Shown: positions 1 to 9,613 of the stretch, piece after piece
Layout: the number at the start of each line of letters is the position of its first letter
Numbering within the stretch: the stretch's first letter is position 1
NCBI GenBank assembly: GCA_001460835.1
Contig: CYKH01000138.1
Span: forward strand, 1-37,617
DNA from: Bodo saltans
Taxonomy: Eukaryota; Euglenozoa; Kinetoplastea; Eubodonida; Bodonidae
Length of the DNA: 37,617 bases
Direction: 5' to 3'
Made by a program: the position numbers and the translations under genes
Notes under the pieces: generated by a model
Told to the model about the DNA's origin: nothing
Databases searched by the model: none
The model's input: only the letters and a program-made list of their open reading frames with translations

Positions 1-1
1 C

Positions 2-1330
2 TTTGTCGTGTTAATCGAGACAATCGACAGTCCGGACAACAGCAGCAACAACATCAACTCCTTATCGTGGTGGGTAACCCACAACACAACAACAGGAATG
101 ATTTCTCAGTACAACATGCTGCCGCAGATTATCATGCTCATTTCCCGTGGTGCTTTTATCGAACTCCAAGGGACTCTTTTCGCCACTTCGCTGCTGCAAG
201 TACGTTCTACGATTTCATGGAATCCAAACTCCTTTTTAAATATTTCCGTTGATGCGAGTATCACTGTAAACAGCACGACGGCCTTTCAGGTACACGCTCC
301 TCTCCTTGGCGGAATCGCCCTTTTTGTCGGTGAAGTAGAATCATCCCGTCAGACAGCGTCACAACGGTATTCTACTAGTAACCTTATTCACGTTCTCGGC
401 AGTGGTGCTCTTCTTTATGTCTCTCGCAGCCCAGAGCAGCTGATGGCATCTAGTGCCATACGAGAAGCGCTTTACGCGTTGAGCTACCCGTTTTCCGTAC
501 TATGCCACCTCCAACTCACAGTTCACTCCACCACTGTTGTACTTGATGGCGAACTGTCCTCGTTACTGCAAGTGCCACCATCTGCGTCGTTTTCACTGGA
601 AAACAATGTCTCTATCAATGCCACCGCATCTGTGCACGGCGTGGGGATACTTCTTTCGGAGGGTGTTCATGTCACTCTGACAAACGGGGCAACCATAGCG
701 GTTCTTCAGCGTGTCGAGCTGTGGCCCACACGTGTGTTGGTGCACCGCAACGGTACAGCAATCATCAACGGCTCTTATGGCTCTTCGATTGCAGCATCAC
801 TGGCTCCTGCTGCACAATGCTGCAGGGCAAGCAGCAGCAGCAGGAGCTCCTCGTCAAGAGGAATCGGCAATGACGACAACAACACGGACTTGGTGGTGTT
901 GGGTTGGGTGTGTTTGTCCAATGGAAGTGTAGTAGATGCCAACACAACGAATGGAGCACTATTTGCACTAGGTGATGCCGTTCCGAAACATACCGCTTCG
1001 TCCATGGTGTCAAATGCACCTTCCCCACTTCCAATCGTTCTGGCCTCGGTGGTTGGCGCGTCGCAATTTTTTTTGCGAGGCAAACTGACGTCCGCGATAG
1101 TACTTGCAGAACGTAATCCTAAGATCGATAACTCTTCACTCTTTGGAGTTGTGAATCGAAGCTCGTCGGTCTTCGATACTCCAATCACGTTTGTCATCGA
1201 CGGTCCAGGCACTGTGGTGCAGGGAATCTACGCCAAAAATAGCACATCAAGTGAACCCCTGCTCGAAGTCAGCCCACCGACATTGTTGATGTTACGACGG
1301 GTTGACGGAATGGAGCACTATTTGCACTAG
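2..1330 (+). CDS. Giant beta-solenoid membrane protein 1, upstream fragment (5' partial, frame-broken)
   Basis: This reading frame is already open at the left edge of the window, so the true start and any signal peptide lie outside it; the first in-frame start-like codon (a GTG at 8) is internal. The sequence is rich in Ser, Val, Thr, Leu and Asn, with many N-x-S/T sequons (for example NVS, NST, NAT) and alternating hydrophobic residues. This is the composition of a secreted, glycosylated beta-solenoid. The frame stops at 1330 only because a tandem repeat of about 359 bp begins again at 1310 in a different frame: the codons that read GALFALG near 951 are re-read as MEHYLH and a stop. It is therefore the 5' part of the gene ending at 9410, not a complete gene. 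The function is not recognisable; a surface adhesin or receptor ectodomain is an inference from the C-terminal half. Confidence 0.7.
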   Translation, partial: FVVLIETIDSPDNSSNNINSLSWWVTHNTTTGMISQYNMLPQIIMLISRGAFIELQGTLFATSLLQVRSTISWNPNSFLNISVDASITVNSTTAFQVHAPLLGGIALFVGEVESSRQTASQRYSTSNLIHVLGSGALLYVSRSPEQLMASSAIREALYALSYPFSVLCHLQLTVHSTTVVLDGELSSLLQVPPSASFSLENNVSINATASVHGVGILLSEGVHVTLTNGATIAVLQRVELWPTRVLVHRNGTAIINGSYGSSIAASLAPAAQCCRASSSSRSSSSRGIGNDDNNTDLVVLGWVCLSNGSVVDANTTNGALFALGDAVPKHTASSMVSNAPSPLPIVLASVVGASQFFLRGKLTSAIVLAERNPKIDNSSLFGVVNRSSSVFDTPITFVIDGPGTVVQGIYAKNSTSSEPLLEVSPPTLLMLRRVDGMEHYLH

Positions 1331-1665
1331 GTGATGCCGTTCCGAAACATACCGCTTCTTCCTTGGTGTATGCACCTTCCCCACTTCCAATCGTTCTGGC
1401 CTCGGTGGTTGGCGCGTCGCAATTTTTTTTGCGAGGCAAACTGACGTCCGCGATAGTACTTGCAGAACGTAATCCTAAGATCGATAACTCTTCACTCTTT
1501 GGAGCTGTGAATCGAAGCTCGTCGGTCTTCGATACTCCAATCACGTTTGTCATCGACGGTCCAGGCACTGTGGTGCAGGGAATCTACGCCAAAAATAGCA
1601 CAGCAAGTGAGCCCCTGCTCGAAGTCAGCCCACCGACATTGTTGATGTTACGACGGGTTGACGGA
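951..1665 (+). repeat. Tandem direct duplication, units 951-1309 and 1310-1665, out of frame
   Basis: The stretch beginning ATGGAGCACTATTTGCACTA occurs at 951 and again at 1310, and the two units then run in parallel up to GGGTTGACGGA (ending at 1309 and 1665). The copies differ by about five single-base changes and one 3-base, in-frame gap (near 1013). The repeat offset (359, later 356) leaves a remainder of 2 on division by 3, so entering the second copy shifts the reading frame and creates the stop at 1330. The differences keep the frame within each copy, as expected for two alleles or two functional paralogous segments. Confidence 0.92.
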
Positions 1666-2688
1666 GCGTCGCTTCAGAATGTCACTAGCGCAGCAGAATT
1701 TCTTCTGGAACGAACAGTCGTCACGGACTTTGTGATACGCAACGAAAGCCTGGTCAATGATACCGCACTCATTTCTGCACTTGCTAACAACACGATTCTT
1801 AGAAACATAGCCATCTCAATCGACGATAGGGCAACGTATCTGTTGGGTGTTGGCATGACGGGTGCAAGCGCCATGACCTTCCAGGAAAACGCCACGATTT
1901 CAAACTTGGAAGTGCACGTTGCCAACAATGCCTCGGTGGTGTTGTGGGGCGTGTCTCGCATCATTGGCTACACCTACGCAGGAGGTTTCACTATTCCTCC
2001 CGCATACCAGAACATTCATTTTCTTATCAGCAACAGTTCTATGGTGCAACAAGAAGAAAGTGGACTCGTGTACATCCGCTCATGTCGAGACGCGTTGAAC
2101 ATTTCAGTGACATTTCTGAATCAATCCAAGATTGTGATGCTGCAACCGCCTGACACCGTTCGGCGCGAAACTGGAGCGATGCTCACAATTGTTGGCTTTA
2201 CGGATCCAACGCGTGCTATTGACCTGATTGCAGTGTTAGTGGAGAACTCTGACGCGATTGCGGTCCGCACGACCACATTTGGGAGCACATCACCACTTTC
2301 AACAGCATCACCTTCATCATTAGGTCGCTGTGTTCGTCTCGTGTGCATCATTGGGTTGTCAGGCATTGTGCGGAACCCATCCATGATCATACGCAGCAGC
2401 ACGGCGCCCAGCTCCCTCTCCTCTCCTACTACGATGATGCCCATTTGGTGCACCTCTAACCAAGTTGACGTTATCGTGTCTGTGAATTATCGCGGCATGG
2501 AGGTGCAGCAAGCAAACATTGTGGTGGACTCGGTAGACCTTATTGTGGCAAGCAAGGGATTCTTTATTGTCGCTCCAGTTTGGACTAATGGCTTCGTTGT
2601 CATTGGGCCTCAGGCATTGTGCGGAACCCATCCATCATCATACGCAGCAGCACGGCGCCCAACTCCCTCTCCTCTCCTACAACGATGA
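1312..2688 (+). CDS. Giant beta-solenoid membrane protein 1, middle fragment
   Basis: This frame carries the same protein on from the second copy of the first tandem duplication. Its first residues, GALFALGDAVPKH, repeat those coded near 954 in the upstream fragment. The frame has no convincing start of its own; the TTG at 1363 and its neighbours are internal. It encodes more Ser/Val/Asn-rich solenoid-like sequence with frequent N-glycosylation sequons and ends at 2688, where a second tandem duplication (starting at 2610) shifts the frame again. I treat it as an internal part of one gene covering 2-9410 rather than an independent gene. Confidence 0.65.
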   Translation, partial: GALFALGDAVPKHTASSLVYAPSPLPIVLASVVGASQFFLRGKLTSAIVLAERNPKIDNSSLFGAVNRSSSVFDTPITFVIDGPGTVVQGIYAKNSTASEPLLEVSPPTLLMLRRVDGASLQNVTSAAEFLLERTVVTDFVIRNESLVNDTALISALANNTILRNIAISIDDRATYLLGVGMTGASAMTFQENATISNLEVHVANNASVVLWGVSRIIGYTYAGGFTIPPAYQNIHFLISNSSMVQQEESGLVYIRSCRDALNISVTFLNQSKIVMLQPPDTVRRETGAMLTIVGFTDPTRAIDLIAVLVENSDAIAVRTTTFGSTSPLSTASPSSLGRCVRLVCIIGLSGIVRNPSMIIRSSTAPSSLSSPTTMMPIWCTSNQVDVIVSVNYRGMEVQQANIVVDSVDLIVASKGFFIVAPVWTNGFVVIGPQALCGTHPSSYAAARRPTPSPLLQR

Positions 2689-2860
2689 TGCCCATCTGGT
2701 GCACCTCTAACCAAGTTGACGTTATCGTCGCAGTGAATTATCGCGGCATGGAGGTACAGCAAGCAAATATTGTGGTGGACTCGGTAGACCTTATTGTGGC
2801 AAGCATGGGATTCTTTATTGTCGCTCCAGTTTGGACTAATGGCTTCGTTGTCATTGGGCC
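2359..2860 (+). repeat. Tandem direct duplication, units 2359-2609 and 2610-2860, out of frame
   Basis: The stretch TCAGGCATTGTGCGGAACCC starts at 2359 (its core AGGCATTG is at 2361) and recurs 251 bp downstream, and both units end in TCATTGGGCC (ending at 2609 and 2860 or within a base of these). About ten single-base differences separate the copies, roughly 4 percent by eye, with no length change. Because 251 leaves a remainder of 2 on division by 3, the frame shifts at the junction. Removing one unit joins the frame that ends at 2688 to the frame that ends at 9410. Confidence 0.92.
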
Positions 2861-5800
2861 ATCTGGAAAAACAACAACAACAACAACTGCTGGACTAGCA
2901 CCACAGCTGCTGACGGTGTCGAACACCTCCAGCTTTATGAATATGGGCACCTTCACACAATCGTCGATTCTCATTCGCAATCATGTGACTGTTTTGATCA
3001 CGAACGGTTCGATCGCTTTCTCTGCAGTGGATGTGATCAGCGACCTAGATGTGACAATGAAATGCGAAGCAAGCGGTGGTGATGCATGCACTTATTTCCC
3101 GAAGGTAGTCGTCAATGGCCAAATCTCCCCGCTCTTGCGATCGTTTTTTGTCTGTACCTTCGGCTCAGCGAAACAGGTCACCCTCTCCATCTTAGATGGA
3201 AGCAGCCTCACCCTTGCCAATCGAAGTACCTTGCTCGGCGCATTTTTAGTGCTGGACGGTGCAAAGATCATTGCAGAGAAAGGAGGAGGTGGTGCCAACG
3301 TTGTGGATGCTTCGTCATCCATCCACGTTCTTAGCGCCTCCTCACTGATTGGAACCGGTGGCTCTAGAGCCATCGTGCAACATATCGTCGTGTCGCTCAC
3401 ATCGACCCAAGAGCTCGTGATCAACGGATCGTCGTTTCTTATTGCCTCGGCGGGCGGACCAGATAACCAGACTGCGACTGCAGCTGTAAGCAACATCTCC
3501 ATGTCACTTACTGGCATCGAGCTGCTGCGCCTGACAACGGCCTCAAGCTTCATCTCAAATGATGTTGCTCTCCTCGCTACGCTTACAAGACCTCAGCTCC
3601 GGCTTCAAAACGTTTTCATCGGTTTCGTCAATTGTAGCGATATGCTTGTATCGTCAAGCACACTCACAAACTTTCGCGACACATTAGACGTTGCCATTGT
3701 CATGACTCGGTCCATCTTGTACACGGTGGGGGCCGTTCTCGTCACAGCTGTTGCTGGTGCAAATAATAATAGTCCTGCAACCATTGACGGAGCCAATTTT
3801 AGCGTATGTGATAGCGGGTCACGGATTGTGATGACAGCCTCGTCCTTTCTCATCGGAAGCAGCGTCGCCACCATCACAAACTCTGTTTTGACCTTTGAGA
3901 GAGGCGTCAAAGCATCTCTTGCAGGCGACTCTCGTCTCATAGACGCAGGCACTGGCGTCCTTCGGAATACGTCGTTATCGATCCTCTCTGGATGTGACTG
4001 GAACTGCTCTGCTGTGTTCTTTTTGCGTGGTGTTGTGGTAAATGACGTTAGGATTACAATTGGGGGAAACGACACCGTCGTCAAGCTTGCGTCCGTATCC
4101 ACCTCCATGATGGTCGCTGTCACTCGTGCATCCAACATTCGGTTCGACATTTGCGATGGCGCGACTGTCACCGCTGTCAACACACAAATGGCGTTTCTCT
4201 ATGCGCCTCAGGCCACCGACATCGATTGGAAACTTCACGGCGGTGCCTCCGTGCTACTAAGCTCCGCGGCGACTGGGTGGATGTGCTTGACGAACGCAAC
4301 GAACGTGAGCATGTCCTTCCGTGGTAGTAGTGCAGGAGGTCCTCCTCCTCCACCAGGAAGAAGTGGAGGAGGACAATTCTACATGTCCGACTCAAGTGTG
4401 TGGATGTTGGTGCCTATCATGAAGCTCATCACAGTGACGGTGGAGAGTGGATTTCAGAATTTTGTGCTCAACACGTCCAGCTCTTTCGTGCGCAATAGCG
4501 GCAACATCATCGACTTTGCCTTTTATGTCCTTAGCGGCTCTCGTATCACGATCGTGCGGCGCTCTGGAGTTCTGTTGTCAACAAGTTCAAATGGAATATT
4601 TAACAACACGGACTTTTTGGTTGATGGTATCGACACTTTAGTCAGCTTGGACGGGGGCTTCCTCGCTTCTGGATCAACGAGCTCTACTATCAACTATTTG
4701 CTCAACGTTGCCAACTTTCGGATTTGGGTTTCTGGAGGTTGTCGTGTGCAACTCGCCAACAGCGCGAATATCTTCTACCATCCGAATACTCTTCAACGAG
4801 TGACCGTTGGCGTCACAGACGCATCAACGTTATCGTTGTCGTCGTCATCCATAGGATTTGAAGATGTCGTTGCTTCAGTGTCCAAATTCAACACTACCGT
4901 CGTCCGTGGTGGTCAGCTACTCCTTGAAGACGAATCAACTGTCTTGCAGGCATCGTCAAAGCCAGCCTTGGTGATGACCGACGTGTTGCTGAGTGTCAGC
5001 GGAAGTGGCAGTGTGGCGTGGATCTCCTACTCAAGTCACTTTTTAGATGTGTTTTATGGTGCCCTTATCGAGTCTGTTACAATCTTTGTTGATTGGAATG
5101 GGTCGGTGAATGTGTCTGAGCAATCATATGGCGTTTTTCTGTTGCTGGTGACCAGCGTGCGGCTTGTCAGCGTTGTCTTGCAAACCAACGCCACCCTCGC
5201 CGTGGGGAGTAGCACACCATCATCATCCCCAAGTTATGTTATCGATTTCCTTGGATGCAGAAATGTCAGCCGGTTCACGTTCAGCGCAGTTGGCGATGCA
5301 ACAGAGGCAACGTCCAGAGTTGTTTTTGGCACTAGTGGGTACGTCAGCGCATTTGATTGTTATATTGCGGAAACCACAGCAGTCGTCAGGGATGCGATCA
5401 TATCGGTGGCGAATGCACGGCTCGAAATGTTGTCGTCTACCGGTGGTCTCTCCCTCGTCGCACTATTCTCCGACTGCCAGAGAGAGTCTGTTCCAGCGGT
5501 GAGTAATATTACCGTCTCCTACACCAACGTGGTCATCGTCATCTCTGGAACTGCACAGTTACACCCTGGAATATACTCCGCTGGGACCATCCTGCAAAAC
5601 TGGCAAATGCGATTGGCAAACGTTTCGGTAGAACGTGGGGATTCGCAGCGGGCCAACCCTTCGGCACCGCGGTATGTGGTTGGCGGCCCAACCGTCATCT
5701 TTTTTTTTCAGGAACGAGGAAATTCTGCCAGCAACTCCAACGGTGTTGCAACAATGACCAACAGCACCATCTTTTTGAACCCCACAGACCTAGAAATGAA

Positions 5801-8800
5801 TGCACTGCGCAACGACATTATTTTGATGAATGGTGGAGGCTCTGGTTCGTTTTTGACGCCGCCAACATCTACAGAATTGGCGGCACTGCTCGACAGTAAC
5901 ACTTTCGATTCTCTTCAGCAGCGTCGTGGCGGTATTTATGTCGTCCTGTGGTTTTGTAGGTCTGGCCGGTTTGGGAATACAACTATCGCTCTGGACAATG
6001 TTGCGGCCATCGGCGGCAACCGAACTGCAGCGTTATTGGCCATCAATACAGCACAGTTGACGAACAGCGACCTCGTGGTGAGAGTGACACGTGCGTACAT
6101 GATGCTTAATTGCTCTGCCACGCTTTTGGAACTTAGAAACATCACTACGACGGCAGGGACAGCAACGCAACAACGGGTTGAACTGACGGTTGACCAATCC
6201 AAAGTTTGGATGCGGGGGTCTGATGGTAGTGCACCACGATCCAACAGTCAGCTTCTGTACTTGGAAGGAACAACTGTTTCACCTTCTGCCATTGTGACCA
6301 TCGTGATGCACAGCAACGTCACTGTTGGGCCTCGAGCATCTCTTTGCAACGCCACACGCGTGTGCGGCGGCGCTTCTTCCACTGGCACTCCCTCCTCTTC
6401 AAATGTTACGGTGCGCATCGAGTCATCAGTCGTGCAACTGTCGCCAACGGATCGCGTTTCCCTCTGGAGCCCCCCTAGAAGTCCTGCCACTCTTTACGAC
6501 ACGGGACGATTAGATGACTACCTCCCACTCCAGCAAACATCCCTTGTGCAAGTAGACATTTCAGGAACATGTACTGCCGCCACTCAACAACAAGAGCCCG
6601 CCGCCGTCCCATCCTGTTCTTTGTCGAATGCAACCACAACAACGGCACTTATGTTGACACTGTCTGTGCAGGACACGATCGTGACGGTCTTTCCGTGGAT
6701 GATTCCAGCGGAGATCGCTCGGGCCATGCCGTTGTCCACATTACTCAACCTTCATCAGTCGAGCTCCATTGCTAGAATTGAAGCGTCCACGTCGTACAAC
6801 GCGACTTGCAGCAGTAACACCTCTAAGAATGCTGTGATCATGCACGTTGGCACTCGTGTCGAGCTCCGCAACGACTCTTCACTGATAATGTCAATGCCTT
6901 CGATGGTTGCTGCTTCTGTGGACCTTTTTAACGATGGTCGTGCGGAAACTATTTCTAGCAGTGCCCCAGTTGTGAGCGTGATCGGCAGTGTTGGCCTTAC
7001 TCCCTCCTCCTCGTACGTTGCAGTGAACGGTAATGTTTCCTCCGTGGTGGTGTCCGGGAATGTTACCGTTGAAGGATTTCCCGCCGTCCTCGGATCACAA
7101 CTTTTCTCACAGCCATCGATACCGCTAGATGTGCAGTGGGAGACATGCCACACGACGAGACGCAGTGGGAGTGGAGGAGGATCTCCCCATGACTATGCCT
7201 CATCAGCCATGTGGCGGTACGGCGGAATTCGTCGCGCATTTGGAGCCAAGTCTGCAGTGAACCTTCTCCTTCTTGACCTTTCCACAAACTCGTCAGAGTT
7301 TTCTTCCACAAACACTACAAAAAACAACAATAGCACCGGCAACAGCAGTAGTCTTGTGCTTCTTTTGGCGTTATCACGGCTTCCTGAGGTTCGCTTTGAC
7401 GTTCTGCGGACGCAACAAGTGGGTAAGGGTGCTTGCGTCCCCGATCGAATTCTAAGCCCCACCTTCAGCATGAGCGATGTTGGATCTTCCTCCTCGACAG
7501 CTTCAGAGTCGCAGGAGATGCTACCATCCCCAACGGTTGCACTGATGATAAGTGTATCGAAGGGCATCACTCCCTCGAATCGTGACCCCTCAGGAACTAC
7601 CACGCAACTGCTTAGCGACGAATTCTCCCACTCGTTCCCGTCACCATCTATCACCATCTCTGAAGAGCCAAAGGCGCAGGCATTTCGTGCTCAAGCCCAG
7701 GCTGTCAAGTATCGTGAAGTAGTGCGCGCCACCGTCGCTGTCGGCTTGTCGGCTGTGTCGGGAAGCCTTGCAGGTGTTGGCATTGCGTTTACGACTCGAA
7801 CAGGGTCATCACTGCTGGAATGCGGTCGGGACGTGAATGAGAATGTAGATTGGCTACTGAATCCCCTTCAGCTCCGCACAGGACCGTCAGAGGGCGGCGG
7901 TTCACTGCGCGGTGCAGTGATTGGCAACATTGTCTTAACGTCTGCTATGATGGTGATGATGGTAGCCGTTGCGGCTGGATGTGCACGTCGACGGTATCGA
8001 GGAGGAGATGATGAGGACAAACAACTTGGCCTTGAAGGACACCGTCAGCGAAGCAACCGTCATCAACATGTTGAACACTTTTATCGGATTCTTGCGAAAG
8101 GATTTCGTTTCCCAGGGATACTCCTAGCCCCATACTCCATTCTCATCATTCCTATCGGAAGCAATGTGGCTGCAGCACTTCTGCTGCTTAACCCAAACGA
8201 CATTGGAGTCGATGACGGCGACGGTACACTTGTGAACGTCGTCCTTGCGCTGCTTTCCATGTTGTTGGTTGTCGTGGGGTATTTCCTGATTGGTATCGTC
8301 GTGCTATTCCAATTCCAAGCACAATTTCAACTGCAACCACAAATGTTTGATCGTGACGAATACACTAAGGGTACCTTCACGCCGAGCGTTGCTCTGATGT
8401 TGGAAATGGCTCGTGCATTCGTGACCAAGCACACTGTTCTCGGGGCTTGGGCGAACCTCCCGACGACGAGGACAACGACGGCGGACAGCAGCACACGCTC
8501 ACCAAAAATTATTTCTCGCGTCCTCTTCGTAGAGAGATATGGATATCTATTCGATGGATTTTGCAACGGGCGGCATTGGTACGTGTTGCTCGACTGCGCG
8601 TTTGCGGCTGCTGTTTGTCTCATCGACGGACTTCAGCCACCTGCGCTTCCCTCATCAGTTGATCTGATGGTGGTGAGTGCTGGAGGGGCTGCCGTTGTGG
8701 AAGCTCAAGATACAGGAGGAAGCAGCACAACGCCCAACTGCACACCACACCTCATAGCGCTCAGCATTTGCAACGCCCTACAGTTCTTCGCTTGCCTATT

Positions 8801-9410
8801 TCTGCGCCCGTCAATGGTACCCTTTGACACTGCGTTTGCGCTCTTCACCGATGCCATCGGTGCTCTCGCAGCTGCAGTAGGTGCGGCCAATGCAGCCGGT
8901 GCAACGGAATTGTTTGATATGGTCATGTGGATTGGCGTTATCCAACTAGCCCTCGCTATTTGTTCTGTTGCCAGCGCAAGTGGTAGTGTGTCCTCATCGA
9001 TTCGCAGGTGGGTTGCTGAATTTCTCGTTCCCCCGCACGACGACGAAGGGGTTCACCAGTTCGACGACTTGCAGCGCTCATGGGAAGAGTTGCAGCAAAT
9101 ACAAGCGCGCGAGCGCAATTTTAACGAAGGCGGGAAAAAAGCGCATCATGTCAGAAAAAATGTTTCAATGTGTCAACTACTCGAAGAAAAAGAAGAAAAT
9201 GCTTTCGAAAACGTGATTGCCATGCAACGCGCACCGCAAGACGATGTCCTGCATGTTGACCAACTCATTTCTCCACCATTGCCGTCGTCACGCAGCTTTG
9301 GCAAAACGTACAGGTTGCGCAGGGGCGATAGCCACAACAACAACAACAACAAAAATAAGAGCTCTTCTTGCGCGACACCAGATTTTCCTTTCTTTCCACA
9401 GCACAGATGA
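2610..9410 (+). CDS. Giant beta-solenoid membrane protein 1, main 3' part with polytopic C-terminus
   Basis: This is the largest intact part of the first giant gene, about 2266 codons. Residues to about 1700 form a Ser/Val/Thr/Asn-rich array of short beta-strand-like segments with many sequons, typical of a large glycosylated solenoid ectodomain; there is a poly-Thr run near 2871. After it come a hydrophobic segment at about nt 7905-7980 followed by a basic CARRRYR stretch (stop-transfer), and further hydrophobic segments near nt 8105-8200, 8235-8320, 8580-8630, 8745-8800, 8830-8910 and 8925-8990, then a hydrophilic tail with poly-Asn. The layout matches the two downstream giant genes, but the sequence is clearly more diverged. 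It probably sits at the cell surface with the solenoid outside and the tail in the cytoplasm (inference). Ligand and pathway are unknown. The nominal start codon in this frame (GTG at 2619) lies inside the duplication and is not a real start. The gene ends with TGA. Confidence 0.75.
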   Translation, partial: SGIVRNPSIIIRSSTAPNSLSSPTTMMPIWCTSNQVDVIVAVNYRGMEVQQANIVVDSVDLIVASMGFFIVAPVWTNGFVVIGPSGKTTTTTTAGLAPQLLTVSNTSSFMNMGTFTQSSILIRNHVTVLITNGSIAFSAVDVISDLDVTMKCEASGGDACTYFPKVVVNGQISPLLRSFFVCTFGSAKQVTLSILDGSSLTLANRSTLLGAFLVLDGAKIIAEKGGGGANVVDASSSIHVLSASSLIGTGGSRAIVQHIVVSLTSTQELVINGSSFLIASAGGPDNQTATAAVSNISMSLTGIELLRLTTASSFISNDVALLATLTRPQLRLQNVFIGFVNCSDMLVSSSTLTNFRDTLDVAIVMTRSILYTVGAVLVTAVAGANNNSPATIDGANFSVCDSGSRIVMTASSFLIGSSVATITNSVLTFERGVKASLAGDSRLIDAGTGVLRNTSLSILSGCDWNCSAVFFLRGVVVNDVRITIGGNDTVVKLASVSTSMMVAVTRASNIRFDICDGATVTAVNTQMAFLYAPQATDIDWKLHGGASVLLSSAATGWMCLTNATNVSMSFRGSSAGGPPPPPGRSGGGQFYMSDSSVWMLVPIMKLITVTVESGFQNFVLNTSSSFVRNSGNIIDFAFYVLSGSRITIVRRSGVLLSTSSNGIFNNTDFLVDGIDTLVSLDGGFLASGSTSSTINYLLNVANFRIWVSGGCRVQLANSANIFYHPNTLQRVTVGVTDASTLSLSSSSIGFEDVVASVSKFNTTVVRGGQLLLEDESTVLQASSKPALVMTDVLLSVSGSGSVAWISYSSHFLDVFYGALIESVTIFVDWNGSVNVSEQSYGVFLLLVTSVRLVSVVLQTNATLAVGSSTPSSSPSYVIDFLGCRNVSRFTFSAVGDATEATSRVVFGTSGYVSAFDCYIAETTAVVRDAIISVANARLEMLSSTGGLSLVALFSDCQRESVPAVSNITVSYTNVVIVISGTAQLHPGIYSAGTILQNWQMRLANVSVERGDSQRANPSAPRYVVGGPTVIFFFQERGNSASNSNGVATMTNSTIFLNPTDLEMNALRNDIILMNGGGSGSFLTPPTSTELAALLDSNTFDSLQQRRGGIYVVLWFCRSGRFGNTTIALDNVAAIGGNRTAALLAINTAQLTNSDLVVRVTRAYMMLNCSATLLELRNITTTAGTATQQRVELTVDQSKVWMRGSDGSAPRSNSQLLYLEGTTVSPSAIVTIVMHSNVTVGPRASLCNATRVCGGASSTGTPSSSNVTVRIESSVVQLSPTDRVSLWSPPRSPATLYDTGRLDDYLPLQQTSLVQVDISGTCTAATQQQEPAAVPSCSLSNATTTTALMLTLSVQDTIVTVFPWMIPAEIARAMPLSTLLNLHQSSSIARIEASTSYNATCSSNTSKNAVIMHVGTRVELRNDSSLIMSMPSMVAASVDLFNDGRAETISSSAPVVSVIGSVGLTPSSSYVAVNGNVSSVVVSGNVTVEGFPAVLGSQLFSQPSIPLDVQWETCHTTRRSGSGGGSPHDYASSAMWRYGGIRRAFGAKSAVNLLLLDLSTNSSEFSSTNTTKNNNSTGNSSSLVLLLALSRLPEVRFDVLRTQQVGKGACVPDRILSPTFSMSDVGSSSSTASESQEMLPSPTVALMISVSKGITPSNRDPSGTTTQLLSDEFSHSFPSPSITISEEPKAQAFRAQAQAVKYREVVRATVAVGLSAVSGSLAGVGIAFTTRTGSSLLECGRDVNENVDWLLNPLQLRTGPSEGGGSLRGAVIGNIVLTSAMMVMMVAVAAGCARRRYRGGDDEDKQLGLEGHRQRSNRHQHVEHFYRILAKGFRFPGILLAPYSILIIPIGSNVAAALLLLNPNDIGVDDGDGTLVNVVLALLSMLLVVVGYFLIGIVVLFQFQAQFQLQPQMFDRDEYTKGTFTPSVALMLEMARAFVTKHTVLGAWANLPTTRTTTADSSTRSPKIISRVLFVERYGYLFDGFCNGRHWYVLLDCAFAAAVCLIDGLQPPALPSSVDLMVVSAGGAAVVEAQDTGGSSTTPNCTPHLIALSICNALQFFACLFLRPSMVPFDTAFALFTDAIGALAAAVGAANAAGATELFDMVMWIGVIQLALAICSVASASGSVSSSIRRWVAEFLVPPHDDEGVHQFDDLQRSWEELQQIQARERNFNEGGKKAHHVRKNVSMCQLLEEKEENAFENVIAMQRAPQDDVLHVDQLISPPLPSSRSFGKTYRLRRGDSHNNNNNKNKSSSCATPDFPFFPQHR
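2871..2887 (+). repeat. ACA/CAA trinucleotide microsatellite (poly-Thr)
   Basis: A short ACA repeat just after the second tandem duplication encodes six consecutive threonines in the ectodomain of giant protein 1. Such a run can change length by replication slippage without breaking the frame. Confidence 0.75.
9333..9352 (+). repeat. CAA trinucleotide microsatellite (poly-Asn)
   Basis: A run of CAA/ACA units encodes a poly-Asn stretch in the C-terminal, presumably cytoplasmic, tail of giant protein 1, about 20 codons before its stop. It is low complexity and probably disordered. Confidence 0.75.
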
Positions 9411-9613
9411 ACACACATCTGTCGGTTGGTCCCTTTGAAGGTTCTCAGGGCAAAACAGACTACACACAGCGTGCATATTCGTCGTTTGAAGGAAAAATAC
9501 ACAGTTACCCTATCTCTCTAAACTTTATCTTTGATTTGCGTGATTGATCAAGACAGATTCTTGCCCTACTTTTCGAAGTATTAAAACAAGAAATTAGCGC
9601 AGCATCTCACACA
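9411..9613 (+). other. Intergenic spacer with weak trans-splice acceptor candidates
   Basis: This short gap joins giant genes 1 and 2. Pyrimidine-rich stretches around 9505-9540 and 9559-9575, each followed by an AG (near 9551 and 9577), could serve as spliced-leader acceptors for the gene starting at 9614. Neither is a strong uninterrupted tract, so the actual site cannot be chosen from sequence alone. Confidence 0.4.

Noticed and set aside
1310-2688. Treating each broken piece of giant gene 1 as an independent gene
   Set aside because: None of the pieces has its own ATG with a signal peptide, and the frames join exactly when the tandem units are collapsed.
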